From: Bacteroidota bacterium
GTDB taxonomy: Bacteria > Bacteroidota > Bacteroidia > 2-12-FULL-35-15
NCBI GenBank assembly: GCA_947469885.1
Contig: CANIQT010000003.1
Span: 124,001-188,000 of the forward strand
Length of the DNA stretch: 64,000 nt
Reading direction: 5' to 3'
The notes under the pieces were generated by a model. The model ran no database searches, had not been told where the DNA came from, and saw only the letters and a list, made by a program, of their open reading frames with translations. Numbering within the stretch: position 1 is the stretch's first letter; each line of letters opens with the position of its first letter. Shown in pieces: positions 36,103-44,629 of the stretch. Made by a program: the position numbers and the translations under genes.

Positions 36103-37029
36103 TCAATATTCTACATCTAATTCCTCCCCATTCATAATTCCCAAATAACTATTGTATCTAGACACCGCAATCTCCCCTTTTTCAACCGCATCAATTATTG
36201 CACATTTCGGCTCGTTGAGGTGCAAACAATTATTAAATTTACAGTTGTTTCTTATTGCACGCATCTCTGGAAAGTAATCCGAAATTTCTTCTTTTTCCAT
36301 ATCCACCAATCCTAATTCTTTGATGCCTGGAGAATCAATAATAAATCCTCCATAACTTAATGGGTGCATCTCTGCAAAGGTGGTAGTGTGTTTTCCCTTA
36401 TTGTGTGCATCTGATATTTCTCCTACTTTTAAGTTCAGGTTTTTGTCCATTGCATTTACCAAGGTTGATTTACCTACCCCTGAATGGCCTGAAATTAGTG
36501 TTGTTTTATCCTTAGTAATTTGTTTCAATAATTCTATTCCAATATTTTTTTTAGCAGAAACTTTATAGCAAGTATATCCTATCTTTTCATAAACATCAAT
36601 GAATTCGTTTACTTCATTCAGTATTTTTTCATCTTCAAACAAATCCATTTTATTGAAAACAATACTTACAGGAACATGATACCCTTCAGCTGTAACTAGG
36701 AAACGGTCAATAAAACCAGTAGAAGTACGGGGCATGGCAAGTGTAACAATTAGTAAAGCCTGGTCGAGATTGGCAGCAAGTATGTGTGATTGTTTGGAAA
36801 GATTAATTGATTTTCGGATGATATAATTTTTGCGTTCTTCAATTGCATGTATCACACCTCGCCCATCTTCTTCCATTTCAAATTCCACTTTATCTCCCAC
36901 AGCAATAGGGTTAGTGGTTTTTATATCCTTCATCCGAAACAGCCCTTTGATGCGGCATTCGAGCACTGATTTGTTTTCTGATAATACAGTGTACCAGCTT
37001 CCGGTTGATTTTATTACTACTCCTTTCAA
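36103..37029 (-). CDS. rsgA: Ribosome small-subunit-dependent GTPase A
   Basis: 308 aa. It has an OB-fold N-terminus followed by a circularly permuted GTPase: G4 (FNKMDLF) comes before G1 (GHSGVGKST) and G3 (DSPGIKELGL). The zinc-binding C-terminus has NNCKFNNCLHLNEPKCAI. It acts in late 30S assembly. The start is TTG at 37029: no ATG occurs between it and the upstream in-frame stop, and the residues that follow (MKGVVIKSTGSWY) match the family N-terminus. A TAAATTTG -7 element lies 22 bp upstream. Confidence 0.95.
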   Translation of the reverse strand: MKGVVIKSTGSWYTVLSENKSVLECRIKGLFRMKDIKTTNPIAVGDKVEFEMEEDGRGVIHAIEERKNYIIRKSINLSKQSHILAANLDQALLIVTLAMPRTSTGFIDRFLVTAEGYHVPVSIVFNKMDLFEDEKILNEVNEFIDVYEKIGYTCYKVSAKKNIGIELLKQITKDKTTLISGHSGVGKSTLVNAMDKNLNLKVGEISDAHNKGKHTTTFAEMHPLSYGGFIIDSPGIKELGLVDMEKEEISDYFPEMRAIRNNCKFNNCLHLNEPKCAIIDAVEKGEIAVSRYNSYLGIMNGEELDVEY

Positions 37030-37051
37030 GTTATATGATTTTTATCAGCCT

Positions 37052-37078
37052 CAAATTTATTAAAAAGAATTAGCTTTG
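37052..37078. promoter_or_regulatory. Divergent -7 elements for rsgA (minus) and the rhodanese gene (plus)
   Basis: On the minus strand TAAATTTG (37052-37059) serves rsgA. On the plus strand TAGCTTTG (37071-37078) serves the rhodanese gene. The two lie back to back within 27 bp, so polymerase binding at one may affect the other. Confidence 0.45.
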
Positions 37079-37130
37079 CGCTGTAAATACTATATTCTAA
37101 TATCCAAATTCTAACATAAATTCTAAAACA

Positions 37131-37529
37131 ATGAAAAAAATTCTCTTTATCCTTATCACTGTTGCTTCTATAAGCACGTATGCACAGGTTTCCAATTCAG
37201 CCGTAGTAACAAATTTATCTGCTGAAGATTTCAAAAAACTTTCGGCTGCCGACAAAAATGGTGTTATCATTGACCTTCGTACAAACGAAGAGCTTGCTTC
37301 CAAAGGTTTTATTAAAGGGGCTATACAGCTCGACTGGTTGGCAAAGGACAATGAAGCACAGGTAGAAAAATTGGATAAAAACAAAACCTATTACATCTAT
37401 TGTGCTGCCGGAGGCAGAAGTGGTGACTGTGCCGAATACATGGAAAAACATAAATTCAAACGAGTATTTAACCTCGAAAAAGGATTTTCGGGCTGGGTTG
37501 CCAAAGGCATGCCCATTGAAAAAAAGTAA
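37131..37529 (+). CDS. Periplasmic rhodanese-like protein
   Basis: 132 aa. It has a signal peptide (~1-19, ending TYAQ) and a single rhodanese domain with GVIIDLRTNEELASKGFIKG and the active-site loop YCAAGGRSG (catalytic Cys followed by a six-residue loop, the size for sulfur transferases). The C-terminal GFSGWVAKGMPIEK is standard for the family. A role in periplasmic sulfur relay or thiol chemistry is likely; the acceptor is unknown. Confidence 0.9.
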   Translation: MKKILFILITVASISTYAQVSNSAVVTNLSAEDFKKLSAADKNGVIIDLRTNEELASKGFIKGAIQLDWLAKDNEAQVEKLDKNKTYYIYCAAGGRSGDCAEYMEKHKFKRVFNLEKGFSGWVAKGMPIEKK

Positions 37530-37542
37530 TTGTAAATTACTA

Positions 37543-38706
37543 TTAGGGATTCAAAGCCCCTTCGAGCAAATCAATCTTTTCAATAAAAGTAAGGCAGTTA
37601 CTAATGTAAACATCAGCAGGCAAACTTTGTTTGATAGAAGGAACATCGGTAAGCAAACGGGTATTGTCAAACACTTGCCCTAGTTCCATAAATCCAAGAT
37701 AGGGGTCGAGACCTGCAAGGAGTATGCGAATAGCACTTGGGTCTTCAAATACATGATGCCAATAGTCAAGATATTCGGGATATTTATAAAGTTCGCTTTC
37801 AGGCTGAAGTTTTCCTTTTGCCCACAATTTTATTTGATTAAGCAACAATTTGCTTTTAAAACGAAAAGGTGGTAAGTCTGTAAAATAAGCTTCCATTGTA
37901 CTACAAACTTTTGCAGGAGTGGTGGAGGCAGCTTTTCCCGAAGAAATATGATATACCTTATGATTTCGGTTTGCAAACAATAAACTAACAATTGCATCAG
38001 CAGCATAGTTCACCGGAATCATATCGAGCATCGAATTGGCATCAGCAGGTATCAATCGCAATTGATTAATGGTAGCAGCAGCCCATAAAATAACCGGAGA
38101 ACGAGGAACTACTTTTCTGCTATCGCCCATAATGATGGAAGGGCGAGCGATCAGAATCTTGTCTTCTGTCAAATGACGATGAATAATTAATTCACCGTGC
38201 ATCTTTGTATAGGTATATTTAACTAAGTGAGACGCTTTGAGATTAGGCGATTCGTCTTCAAAAATCAAACGGTTCTTAATATCTTTTCCGCAAATGGTGG
38301 CAGTTCCTATGTAAAGAAAAGTTTGAAGATGTGGCAACTGTTTTGCCCAAAGTAATATTTTTTCTAAACCTCCCATATTTGCCCGTTCCACCATATCATC
38401 GTATATTTTCGAAAACGAAGTATTGGCAGCCGAATGAATAATCACATCGGTATCTGTAATGGTATTGTTTTTTATTAATAGGTCGGTAAGGTGCTCGTCA
38501 AAAAGGTTTCCAAGTATGGGTATTATTTTTTTCTCATCATAATAGTCGTGATGAATCCGAAAAATATTTTCTAATTTAATATTGGCTTCGTCTTCTGAAA
38601 AAGCTCTGAGAAAACAATATATTTTATCTATCTCTTTTCGTTTCGATAATTCAACAAGAAGTTCGCCTCCAAGAAATCCGGTTGACCCGGTTAAAAAAAC
38701 ATTCAT
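37543..38706 (-). CDS. Thioester-reductase/fatty-acyl-CoA-reductase-like NAD(P)-dependent protein
   Basis: 387 aa. N-terminal Rossmann motif GSTGFLGGELLVEL and SDR-type catalytic pair YTYTKMHGE (Tyr-x3-Lys). The central ARPSIIMGDSRKVVPRSPVI and NYAADAIVSLL match the NAD-binding_4 (male-sterility/FAR N-terminal) family. Such enzymes reduce acyl thioesters to aldehydes or alcohols, for example in lipid or polyketide metabolism. The substrate is unknown. It is followed on the minus strand by nothing co-directional within 500 bp. It ends convergently with the rhodanese gene, 13 bp between stop codons. Confidence 0.8.
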   Translation of the reverse strand: MNVFLTGSTGFLGGELLVELSKRKEIDKIYCFLRAFSEDEANIKLENIFRIHHDYYDEKKIIPILGNLFDEHLTDLLIKNNTITDTDVIIHSAANTSFSKIYDDMVERANMGGLEKILLWAKQLPHLQTFLYIGTATICGKDIKNRLIFEDESPNLKASHLVKYTYTKMHGELIIHRHLTEDKILIARPSIIMGDSRKVVPRSPVILWAAATINQLRLIPADANSMLDMIPVNYAADAIVSLLFANRNHKVYHISSGKAASTTPAKVCSTMEAYFTDLPPFRFKSKLLLNQIKLWAKGKLQPESELYKYPEYLDYWHHVFEDPSAIRILLAGLDPYLGFMELGQVFDNTRLLTDVPSIKQSLPADVYISNCLTFIEKIDLLEGALNP

Positions 38707-38738
38707 CTATTTATAGTGTAAAATTGCATTCCATTCAA

Positions 38739-39053
38739 CTAATCAAAAATTTCGAGCCCCAATATTCCTATTATTATTAGCGAAATAGAAATTATTTTGG
38801 CAGGTGAAACAGCTTCCTTAAAAAATACCATGCCAATAATAGCTATTAATGCAGTACCGGTGCTTGCCCAAATTCCGTAAGCTATACTCACCTCCATTTT
38901 TTCGAGCACAAAAACCAACGCAGCTAAACTAATTCCGTAAAAAACAAAAACCAAAATGGAAGGAAAAAGTTTTGTAAATCCTTCGGCATACTTCATACTA
39001 ATAGTACCAAGAACTTCAAACAAAATACCTAAAGAAAGCATTAACCATTTCAT
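38739..39053 (-). CDS. Small multidrug resistance (SMR) family transporter
   Basis: 104 aa with four transmembrane helices. TM1 carries the membrane-embedded glutamate essential in SMR proteins (LFEVLGTISMKYAEGFT). TM3 has the YGIWASTGTALIAIIGMVFF signature. SMR proteins work as antiparallel dimers exporting cations. The Gdx (SugE) branch exports guanidinium and the Emr branch exports quaternary ammonium compounds; a single gene does not decide which. It lies 32 bp upstream of, and on the same strand as, the reductase gene. Confidence 0.9.
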   Translation of the reverse strand: MKWLMLSLGILFEVLGTISMKYAEGFTKLFPSILVFVFYGISLAALVFVLEKMEVSIAYGIWASTGTALIAIIGMVFFKEAVSPAKIISISLIIIGILGLEIFD

Positions 39054-39154
39054 TTCAAAAAAATTTAGCTGTCAAATGTAAGTATATTTAACAAATCTAC
39101 TTCTAAATTTCCATACTATGCGGTTTTAGGATAAATTAACAGAATTAATATTTC

Positions 39155-39162
39155 TATCTTCG
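39155..39162 (+). promoter_or_regulatory. Candidate -7 element (TATCTTCG) for uspA-like gene
   Basis: TATCTTCG differs by one base from TAnnTTTG and lies 27 bp upstream of the universal stress protein start. The TATATTCG element of the malic enzyme gene has the same TTCG variant. Confidence 0.4.
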
Positions 39163-39189
39163 CAGTCTGAAAATCAACATTAAACAAAA

Positions 39190-40065
39190 ATGGATTTAAG
39201 CAAATTAAAAAAACGTCCTTCTTATCCTTTCGAAACCATTGCGGTTGCAGTTTCTTTTTCGCCCCGCTGCCAACCATTATTGCAACAGGCAAAACAAATT
39301 TCTGATGTTTGCCGAGCATCATTATTATTGTTACACATTGGTGAAAAAACAAAAGAGAAAGAAAAGGAACTCGAAGAAATAATGGATAAATCGGGCATAA
39401 ATCCCAATCATTCAAGGGTTATATGGATGGAAGGAGAGCCTGTGGATACCATATTAAAATTATGCAAATTAAATATTGTTGACCTACTAATTCTTGGTGC
39501 TTTGGAAAAAGAAAACCTGCTGAAATTTTATCTTGGCTCCATTGCCCGCAACATTAGCCGCAAAGCAAAATGTTCAGTTTTGCTTCTTACCAATCCAACC
39601 AATGCCCCAATCAAATTTAAAAAATTTGTGGTGAACGGAGTTGATAATCCTAAAACTATTCACACCATCAACACCTCTCTCTATCTTGCCAAACTTTTAA
39701 AGATAAAAGATGTTAGCATTGTAAACGAAGTGGATGTTCCTGGTTTGGCAATGACTATTGCCGAAGACAGCACGGCTCCGCAAACAAAAGAAATTAAAAA
39801 AAGTTTTACTGAAAATTCTGAAGAGGTACTTCAGTTGGTTATTGAAAAATGTGATATAGGAAATATAAATTTAAATAATAAAATAATAAAAGGAAAACCT
39901 GGATATGCTATCAGCAAATTTGCAAGAGATAAAAAAGCTGATTTGCTTATTATTAATTCTCCTGATACTCATCTTAATTTATTCGACCGAATTTTTGCAC
40001 ATGATATAGAATATGTGTTAGCCGATTTGCCTTCCAATGTATTAATTGTTCATTCCCGCGTATAA
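39190..40065 (+). CDS. Universal stress protein with two Usp domains
   Basis: 291 aa, two tandem Usp (HUP-fold) domains. The first (~1-140) contains ETIAVAVSFSPRCQPLLQQA and LLILGALEKENLLKFYLGSI; the second (~148-290) contains FARDKKADLLIINSPD and LADLPSNVLIVHS. It is an atypical tandem protein: the ATP-binding G-2x-G-9x-G motif is only partly visible in domain 1 and weak in domain 2. It lies 7 bp upstream of a cation/proton antiporter gene, a pairing that suggests it modulates the transporter, as tandem Usp proteins often do. Confidence 0.85.
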   Translation: MDLSKLKKRPSYPFETIAVAVSFSPRCQPLLQQAKQISDVCRASLLLLHIGEKTKEKEKELEEIMDKSGINPNHSRVIWMEGEPVDTILKLCKLNIVDLLILGALEKENLLKFYLGSIARNISRKAKCSVLLLTNPTNAPIKFKKFVVNGVDNPKTIHTINTSLYLAKLLKIKDVSIVNEVDVPGLAMTIAEDSTAPQTKEIKKSFTENSEEVLQLVIEKCDIGNINLNNKIIKGKPGYAISKFARDKKADLLIINSPDTHLNLFDRIFAHDIEYVLADLPSNVLIVHSRV

Positions 40066-40072
40066 TCAGTAT

Positions 40073-41311
40073 ATGGTAAACCAGCTTACTCATACCGAAC
40101 TAATTGTTTTATTACTTTCGATAAGCACCATGCTCATCGTTTCCCGCATATTTGCCGAACTTGGTAAGCGATTAAAACTACCTGTTGTAATGGGTGAACT
40201 CATAGTAGGGATTATTTTAGGACCCACTATTTTTGGAATGTTATACCCCGAAGCATTTGATTTTTTATTTCCAAAAATTGGAAATGTTCCGTTTGCTATG
40301 GACGGAATTTTTAAACTTTCGGTTATCATGTTACTCTTTGTGGCGGGTATGGAAGTTCAACTTTCATTGGTATTAAAACAAGGCAAGGTAGCTGTTTACA
40401 CAAGCATGTTCAGCATGATTATTCCTTTCTTCACTGGGTTTGCCGTTGCTTGGTTTTTCCCGGAAATATTTTCGATAAGTAACGAACAAGGACCCAAATT
40501 ATTGTTCTCATTATTTTTTGGTACTGCCTTATCCATCTCTGCTTTGCCTGTAATTGCACGAATTCTCATGGATATGAATTTATTTAAAACCAATATAGGA
40601 ATGGTTATTATTGCATCTGCTATGTTCAACGATTTAATTGGCTGGTTAATATTTTCGTTTATTTTGAGTTTAACAAACACCACCCATTCCGACCATATTA
40701 GCTTGTGGTACACGGTGGCTTATATTTTAGGATTTGGTTTGTTTATGCTAACCATCGGCAAAAAAATAATTGACAAAACATTGCCTTGGATGCAAACAAA
40801 ACTTTCGTGGCCCGGAGGTGTTCTTTCCATTTCGCTTGGTATATGTTTATTGTCCGCAGCGTTCACCGAGTCAATAAATATACACGCCATACTTGGTGCT
40901 TTCATTGCAGGTATCGCTTTTGGCGACAGTGTTCATCTTCGCGAACAAGCAAGAGAAATTATTCATCAATTTGTTACCAATTTTTTTGCTCCCTTATTTT
41001 TTGTTTCCATCGGACTGAAAGTAAATTTTATTGAAAACTTTAATCCGTTAATAGTAACCATAGTATTGGTATTGGCTTTTGCAGGAAAAGTTTTGGGAGC
41101 TACTATTGGTGCAAGACTTGGCGGAATGAGCCGAAATCATGCGCTAGCAGTTGGGTTTGGAATGAATGCACGAGGGGCTATGGAAATTATTTTGGGAACA
41201 TTGGCATTGAATGCCGGATTAATTTCTAAACCTATTTTTGTTGCACTTATTATTATGGCGTTAATTACCAGTTTAACCAGCGGTCCGCTAATGAAACGGT
41301 TTATAGACTAA
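40073..41311 (+). CDS. CPA2-family cation:proton antiporter (KefB/NapA-like)
   Basis: 412 aa from ATG at 40073, the start that follows the usp stop without overlap. A longer frame from 40046 would overlap usp by 20 bp and lack family similarity. It has 12-13 hydrophobic helices. Landmarks are LKLPVVMGELIVGIILGP (TM2), the ASAMFNDLIGWLIF helix with its transport-site Asp, AILGAFIAGIAFGDS and GMNARGAMEIILGTLAL near the C-terminus. There is no TrkA-N domain, so it is the short Na+/H+ exchanger form. It is co-transcribed with the Usp gene. The ion (Na+ or K+) is not determined. Confidence 0.9.
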   Translation: MVNQLTHTELIVLLLSISTMLIVSRIFAELGKRLKLPVVMGELIVGIILGPTIFGMLYPEAFDFLFPKIGNVPFAMDGIFKLSVIMLLFVAGMEVQLSLVLKQGKVAVYTSMFSMIIPFFTGFAVAWFFPEIFSISNEQGPKLLFSLFFGTALSISALPVIARILMDMNLFKTNIGMVIIASAMFNDLIGWLIFSFILSLTNTTHSDHISLWYTVAYILGFGLFMLTIGKKIIDKTLPWMQTKLSWPGGVLSISLGICLLSAAFTESINIHAILGAFIAGIAFGDSVHLREQAREIIHQFVTNFFAPLFFVSIGLKVNFIENFNPLIVTIVLVLAFAGKVLGATIGARLGGMSRNHALAVGFGMNARGAMEIILGTLALNAGLISKPIFVALIIMALITSLTSGPLMKRFID

Positions 41312-41365
41312 AATATTAGTTTTTGCATCAGCACATTCACACTTTAGCACATCGGTAAATTAATT

Positions 41366-41373
41366 TACCTTTG
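41366..41373 (+). promoter_or_regulatory. -7 promoter element (TACCTTTG) of gltX
   Basis: TACCTTTG fits TAnnTTTG and is 19 bp upstream of the gltX ATG. The same TACCTTTG octamer precedes the tRNA-Cys gene at 43318. Confidence 0.55.
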
Positions 41374-41392
41374 CACCCCTAAAAAATAAAAA

Positions 41393-42937
41393 ATGGAAAA
41401 CAGGAGAGTACGATTACGTTTTGCACCAAGCCCTACAGGCGGATTACACATGGGCGGAGTGCGCACCGCATTATTCAGTTATTTATTTGCAAAAAAACAC
41501 AATGGTGATTTTATTTTGCGAATTGAAGATACCGACCAAACCCGTTATGTAAAAGGTGCAGAAGAATACATTATTGAAGCATTAAAATGGTGTGGCATTG
41601 AGCCCAATGAAGGAGTAGGTTTTGGAGATGGACCTCATGCACCGTATCGTCAGAGTGAAAGGAAAGAATTAGGAATATATGCCAAGTATGCGCAACAGTT
41701 GATTGATGCGGGACATGCGTATTATGCGTTTGATACTTCGGAAGAATTAGACGCAATGCGAAAACGATTGGAAGCTGCTAAAGTGGTTGCTCCTCAATAC
41801 AATTCGGTAAGTCGTCAAAACATGCGGAACTCATTAACGCTTTCGGAAGATGAAGTAAAAAAACTGATGGATGCCGGAACGCCTTATGTAGTGCGGTTGA
41901 AAGTACCTCGCAACGAAGAAATTCGTTTTCATGATATTATTAGAGGATGGGTGGTGGTGAATTCAACTCAGGTGGATGATAAAGTTTTATTAAAAAGCGA
42001 TGGTATGCCAACTTACCATTTGGCGCATATTGTGGACGATATTGAAATGGAAATATCTCATGCGGTGCGTGGAGAAGAATGGTTGCCCTCAGCACCATCG
42101 CATGTTTTGATTTATCGTTATTTAGGTTTGGAAGACAAAATGCCTTTGCTGGCACATCTTCCATTGATATTGAAACCGGATGGAAACGGAAAACTTTCAA
42201 AACGCGATAAGTCTGGAATACCAATGTTTCCTCTTAACTGGTATGACGAAAATTCAAAAGAAACATATACAGGCTATCGCGAAACAGGATTTTTTCCAGA
42301 AGCATTTGTAAACATGTTAGGCATGTTGGGCTGGAATCCGGGAACACCACAAGAAATTTTTTCGAAAGAAGAATTGATAGAAGCCTTTTCGTTTGAAAGA
42401 GTAAATAAATCGGGTGCTAAATTTGACCCTGAAAAAACAAAGTGGTTCAATCAACAATATTTAAGAAAGAAAAGCGATGATGAATTAGCTGAATTATTTA
42501 AACCGATTTTAAAAGAATTCCAGATTTCAGATTCCAGATTTGATGAACAATATATTCAAGGTGTATGCAGATTGGTAAAAGAAAAATCACATTTTGTAAA
42601 TGAGTTTTGGGAAGCAGGAAAATACTTTTTTATCGCGCCAGCAAATTATGATGAAAAAGTAATTCAAAAAAAATGGAATGAAAATTCTAAAATTGTTTTT
42701 ACAAAATTAATGGTAGAGTTTGAATCATTATCAAATTGGGATGCCACAACAGTTCACCAGGCAATAGTGGATACAGAAGCAAAAACAAATTCGAAAGTTG
42801 ATTTGCAATTATTGCGAGTATTGACCAGTGGTGTTGCAGGAGGACCTGCTATACACGATATGCTGGTTTTGATTGGCAAAGAGGAAATAGTAAAAAGATT
42901 AAACGTTGCTTTGGAAATCCTAAATCCTAAATCCTAA
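41393..42937 (+). CDS. gltX: Glutamyl-tRNA synthetase
   Basis: 514 aa class I synthetase. The HIGH region is FAPSPTGGLHMGGVRTALF, the KMSKS equivalent is GKLSKRDKSG, and the Rossmann core is IEDTDQTRYV. The C-terminal helical anticodon domain is recognisable but contains a patch QISDSRFDEQ encoded by a low-complexity CAGATTT repeat. The last codons (NPKS-stop) lie in an AAATCCTAAATCC repeat. No zinc motif is obvious. It is followed 7 bp later by folB. Confidence 0.95.
   Translation: MENRRVRLRFAPSPTGGLHMGGVRTALFSYLFAKKHNGDFILRIEDTDQTRYVKGAEEYIIEALKWCGIEPNEGVGFGDGPHAPYRQSERKELGIYAKYAQQLIDAGHAYYAFDTSEELDAMRKRLEAAKVVAPQYNSVSRQNMRNSLTLSEDEVKKLMDAGTPYVVRLKVPRNEEIRFHDIIRGWVVVNSTQVDDKVLLKSDGMPTYHLAHIVDDIEMEISHAVRGEEWLPSAPSHVLIYRYLGLEDKMPLLAHLPLILKPDGNGKLSKRDKSGIPMFPLNWYDENSKETYTGYRETGFFPEAFVNMLGMLGWNPGTPQEIFSKEELIEAFSFERVNKSGAKFDPEKTKWFNQQYLRKKSDDELAELFKPILKEFQISDSRFDEQYIQGVCRLVKEKSHFVNEFWEAGKYFFIAPANYDEKVIQKKWNENSKIVFTKLMVEFESLSNWDATTVHQAIVDTEAKTNSKVDLQLLRVLTSGVAGGPAIHDMLVLIGKEEIVKRLNVALEILNPKS
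42518..42542. repeat. In-frame CAGATTT/CAGATTCC repeat inside gltX
   Basis: TTCCAGATTTCAGATTCCAG followed by ATTTG encodes FQISDSRF in the C-terminal domain of gltX. It is a low-complexity repeat of the same general kind as the AAATCC repeats in this window. Confidence 0.5.
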
Positions 42938-42940
42938 ATC
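42913..42940. repeat. AAATCCT tandem repeat spanning the gltX stop codon
   Basis: Three and a half copies of AAATCCT make up the last codons and stop of gltX and the gap before folB. The same unit is inserted in metG at 25504-25537. Confidence 0.75.
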
Positions 42941-42944
42941 AGTA

Positions 42945-43295
42945 ATGAACAAAGTAATAGTAGAAGGAATAAAACTATACGCGTATCATGGGTGTATGGA
43001 AGAAGAAGCCAGACTGGGCGGTAACTATATAGTTGATGTAATCGTTGAAACTGATTTTAATGAAGCTGCAAAAACGGATGATTTATCTAAAACCGTGGAC
43101 TATGTGGCCATTTGCGAAATAGTAAAAGCAGAAATGGCAATTCGTTCGAAATTAATTGAACACGTTGGTAAGCGAATTGTTGACAGAATAAAGAAAGAAC
43201 TAAAAGGAATACTAAAAGTAAAAGTAAAAGTTACCAAACTCAATCCCCCAATAAACGGAGTTGTGAGCAGTGTAAGTATTGAAATAGAAGAATAA
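42945..43295 (+). CDS. folB: Dihydroneopterin aldolase
   Basis: 116 aa, family length. Landmarks are VIVEGIKLYAYHGCMEEEARLG (with the catalytic Tyr and the substrate-binding Glu region), SKTVDYVAICEIVKAEM and IEHVGKRIVDRIKKE with the catalytic Lys, ending in VKVTKLNPPINGVVSSVSIEIEE. It acts in folate synthesis, converting dihydroneopterin to hydroxymethyl-dihydropterin. It is placed directly after gltX, with no clear ribosome-binding site because the gap is the AAATCCT repeat. Confidence 0.93.
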   Translation: MNKVIVEGIKLYAYHGCMEEEARLGGNYIVDVIVETDFNEAAKTDDLSKTVDYVAICEIVKAEMAIRSKLIEHVGKRIVDRIKKELKGILKVKVKVTKLNPPINGVVSSVSIEIEE

Positions 43296-43317
43296 GCTAC
43301 AGTTTCAAAAATATTTT

Positions 43318-43325
43318 TACCTTTG
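43318..43325 (+). promoter_or_regulatory. -7 promoter element (TACCTTTG) of tRNA-Cys
   Basis: TACCTTTG ends 17 bp before the mature 5' end of the tRNA gene. It is identical to the gltX -7 octamer. Confidence 0.55.
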
Positions 43326-43342
43326 CGCCTCTAAAAACAAAA

Positions 43343-43413
43343 GGTCCTGTGGCCGAGCGGTTAGGCTGAGCTCTGCAAAAGCTCCTACTGCGGTTCAAAT
43401 CCGCACGGGACCT
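43343..43413 (+). tRNA. tRNA-Cys (anticodon GCA)
   Basis: 71 nt with a complete cloverleaf. The acceptor stem is GGTCCTG / CGGGACC with discriminator T, the D arm GCC-GAGCGGTTA-GGC, the anticodon arm GAGCT-CTGCAAA-AGCTC giving GCA, a four-base variable region CTAC, and the T arm TGCGG-TTCAAAT-CCGCA. The 3' CCA is not encoded. Confidence 0.95.
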
Positions 43414-43426
43414 CAACCAAAAGTTG

Positions 43427-43469
43427 AAAACCCTTACAAACGATACGTTTGTGAGGGTTTTGTTTTTTT
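43427..43469 (+). terminator. Terminator after tRNA-Cys
   Basis: The stem AAAACCCTTACAAACG / CGTTTGTGAGGGTTTT (one mismatch pair) has a tiny loop and is followed by GTTTTTTT. Confidence 0.8.
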
Positions 43470-43519
43470 AGGGTAATTATTTTGTGTTATGTTGATTTTA
43501 ATTTTTGCAAAACTTGTTG

Positions 43520-43527
43520 TAAATTTG
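43520..43527 (+). promoter_or_regulatory. Candidate -7 element (TAAATTTG) for the heptad-repeat gene
   Basis: TAAATTTG fits TAnnTTTG and lies 37 bp upstream of the ATG at 43565. Confidence 0.4.
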
Positions 43528-43564
43528 TTCCTGCAAAAGTATAATCATACATATATATATTACC

Positions 43565-44539
43565 ATGAATACTGAGAACGAACCCCAAAAACTCATCATC
43601 ATTCCTGAAAAAATTATTCATATTCTATTAAAACATCTTATGGTTTTGAAGAATGAAAATGCTTATCTCAAAAATAATGCAGCCTTAAATTGGGTAGAAA
43701 ATAATATTTCCGAAATAGGTAGTGGTATAACCGATAGGGAAAACAGTATTCCCGAAAAGGGTAATGGTATAACTGAGATACGGAATACCTTTACCGAAAA
43801 AGGCAATGGTATAACCGACACAAGAAATACCGTTACCGAAAAAAGAAACGGTATAACTGATACCGGAAACCGCATTTCCGAAAAAGGTAACGGTATAACA
43901 GACAGCGAGAATCGTATTTCCGAAAAAGGTAATGGTATAACTGACACCGGGAACCTCATTTCCGAAAAAGGAAATGGTACAAATTCTATTTTCGATGAAA
44001 TATCCGCTTTAGAAATAGCCGAAAATAAGGGAGATGTAATATATGGTGTTTTTGAACGGGGACTTTTAAATGCACTTAATCAATTTATCATCTCAGGAAA
44101 TGGGCAACACACCCTTTATAAATATTACACCTATTTTGTGGAAGCGATTGCTGTTAAAAATGCGGAAGCTGAAAAAGTGAAAGAAGAGAAAGCAAATTTA
44201 CCTCTAGAGGAAACACATATTTTGCCCACTCAAATAACGCCTGATTATACAGCTCTCTCAAAGATAAAAGTGGGTTTGCGTGAGCTTTTTCCGGAAATGG
44301 TAAGGCGAGATTTGTTCAGAAAAATTGCCCTCGAATTAGTATTGTTACACAACAACGGCACAGCAACAGCAGCACAGTTGCGTCAGGTTACCAAATTTTC
44401 AGTTCCTGGTTTTGCCAAACACATGCCCAAAATGATACGAATGGGGGTAATTAAAAAACAAACTGGATATTCTTACGCACTCACCGAAAAATCGAAACTC
44501 CTTTTGTTAAAAACATTTGGGGTGCCAAAAAATAGTTAA
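43565..44539 (+). CDS. Heptad-repeat protein with a C-terminal winged-helix-like domain
   Basis: 324 aa, not a recognised family. Residues 1-46 are a helical lead-in. Residues ~47-139 are 6.6 copies of a 14-residue repeat, each two heptads (consensus I-S-E-K-G-N-G / I-T-D-T-G-N-R). Residues ~150-210 are helical. The last ~110 residues (IKVGLRELFPEMVRRDLFRK, then HNNGTATAAQLRQVTKFSVP and MIRMGVIKKQTGYSYALTEK) look like a winged helix of the MarR/ArsR type: helix, recognition helix, wing and a final TEKSKLLLL. There is no signal peptide. This suggests a DNA-binding or regulatory protein with a repetitive linker. It follows tRNA-Cys and its terminator. Confidence 0.75.
   Translation: MNTENEPQKLIIIPEKIIHILLKHLMVLKNENAYLKNNAALNWVENNISEIGSGITDRENSIPEKGNGITEIRNTFTEKGNGITDTRNTVTEKRNGITDTGNRISEKGNGITDSENRISEKGNGITDTGNLISEKGNGTNSIFDEISALEIAENKGDVIYGVFERGLLNALNQFIISGNGQHTLYKYYTYFVEAIAVKNAEAEKVKEEKANLPLEETHILPTQITPDYTALSKIKVGLRELFPEMVRRDLFRKIALELVLLHNNGTATAAQLRQVTKFSVPGFAKHMPKMIRMGVIKKQTGYSYALTEKSKLLLLKTFGVPKNS
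43703..43981. repeat. 42-bp (2 x 21-bp) tandem repeat within a coding region
   Basis: 6.6 copies encode the 14-residue units of the 43565-44539 protein. The core GAAAAAGGTAACGGTATAAC is similar to the GAAAAAGGGAAGCAATTATT units of the non-coding 59.1-kb array, and both give (I/L)SEKG(N/K) heptads. Confidence 0.9.
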
Positions 44540-44629
44540 TGAAATAGATGATGATTAGTATGTAACAACCTACCGCATACTTTTATTGTCACCTCATCGT
44601 TAAGTTTTTTTATTCTCGCTTCCTTTTAA

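Noticed and set aside
40046..40072. Upstream extension of the antiporter gene
   Set aside because: Would overlap usp by 20 bp and adds residues unlike the family; ATG at 40073 follows the usp stop directly.
43663..43959. Minus-strand frame of repeated PLPFSE(I/M)RF units opposite the heptad gene
   Set aside because: Generated by the 42-bp repeat on the coding strand; no start context or promoter.
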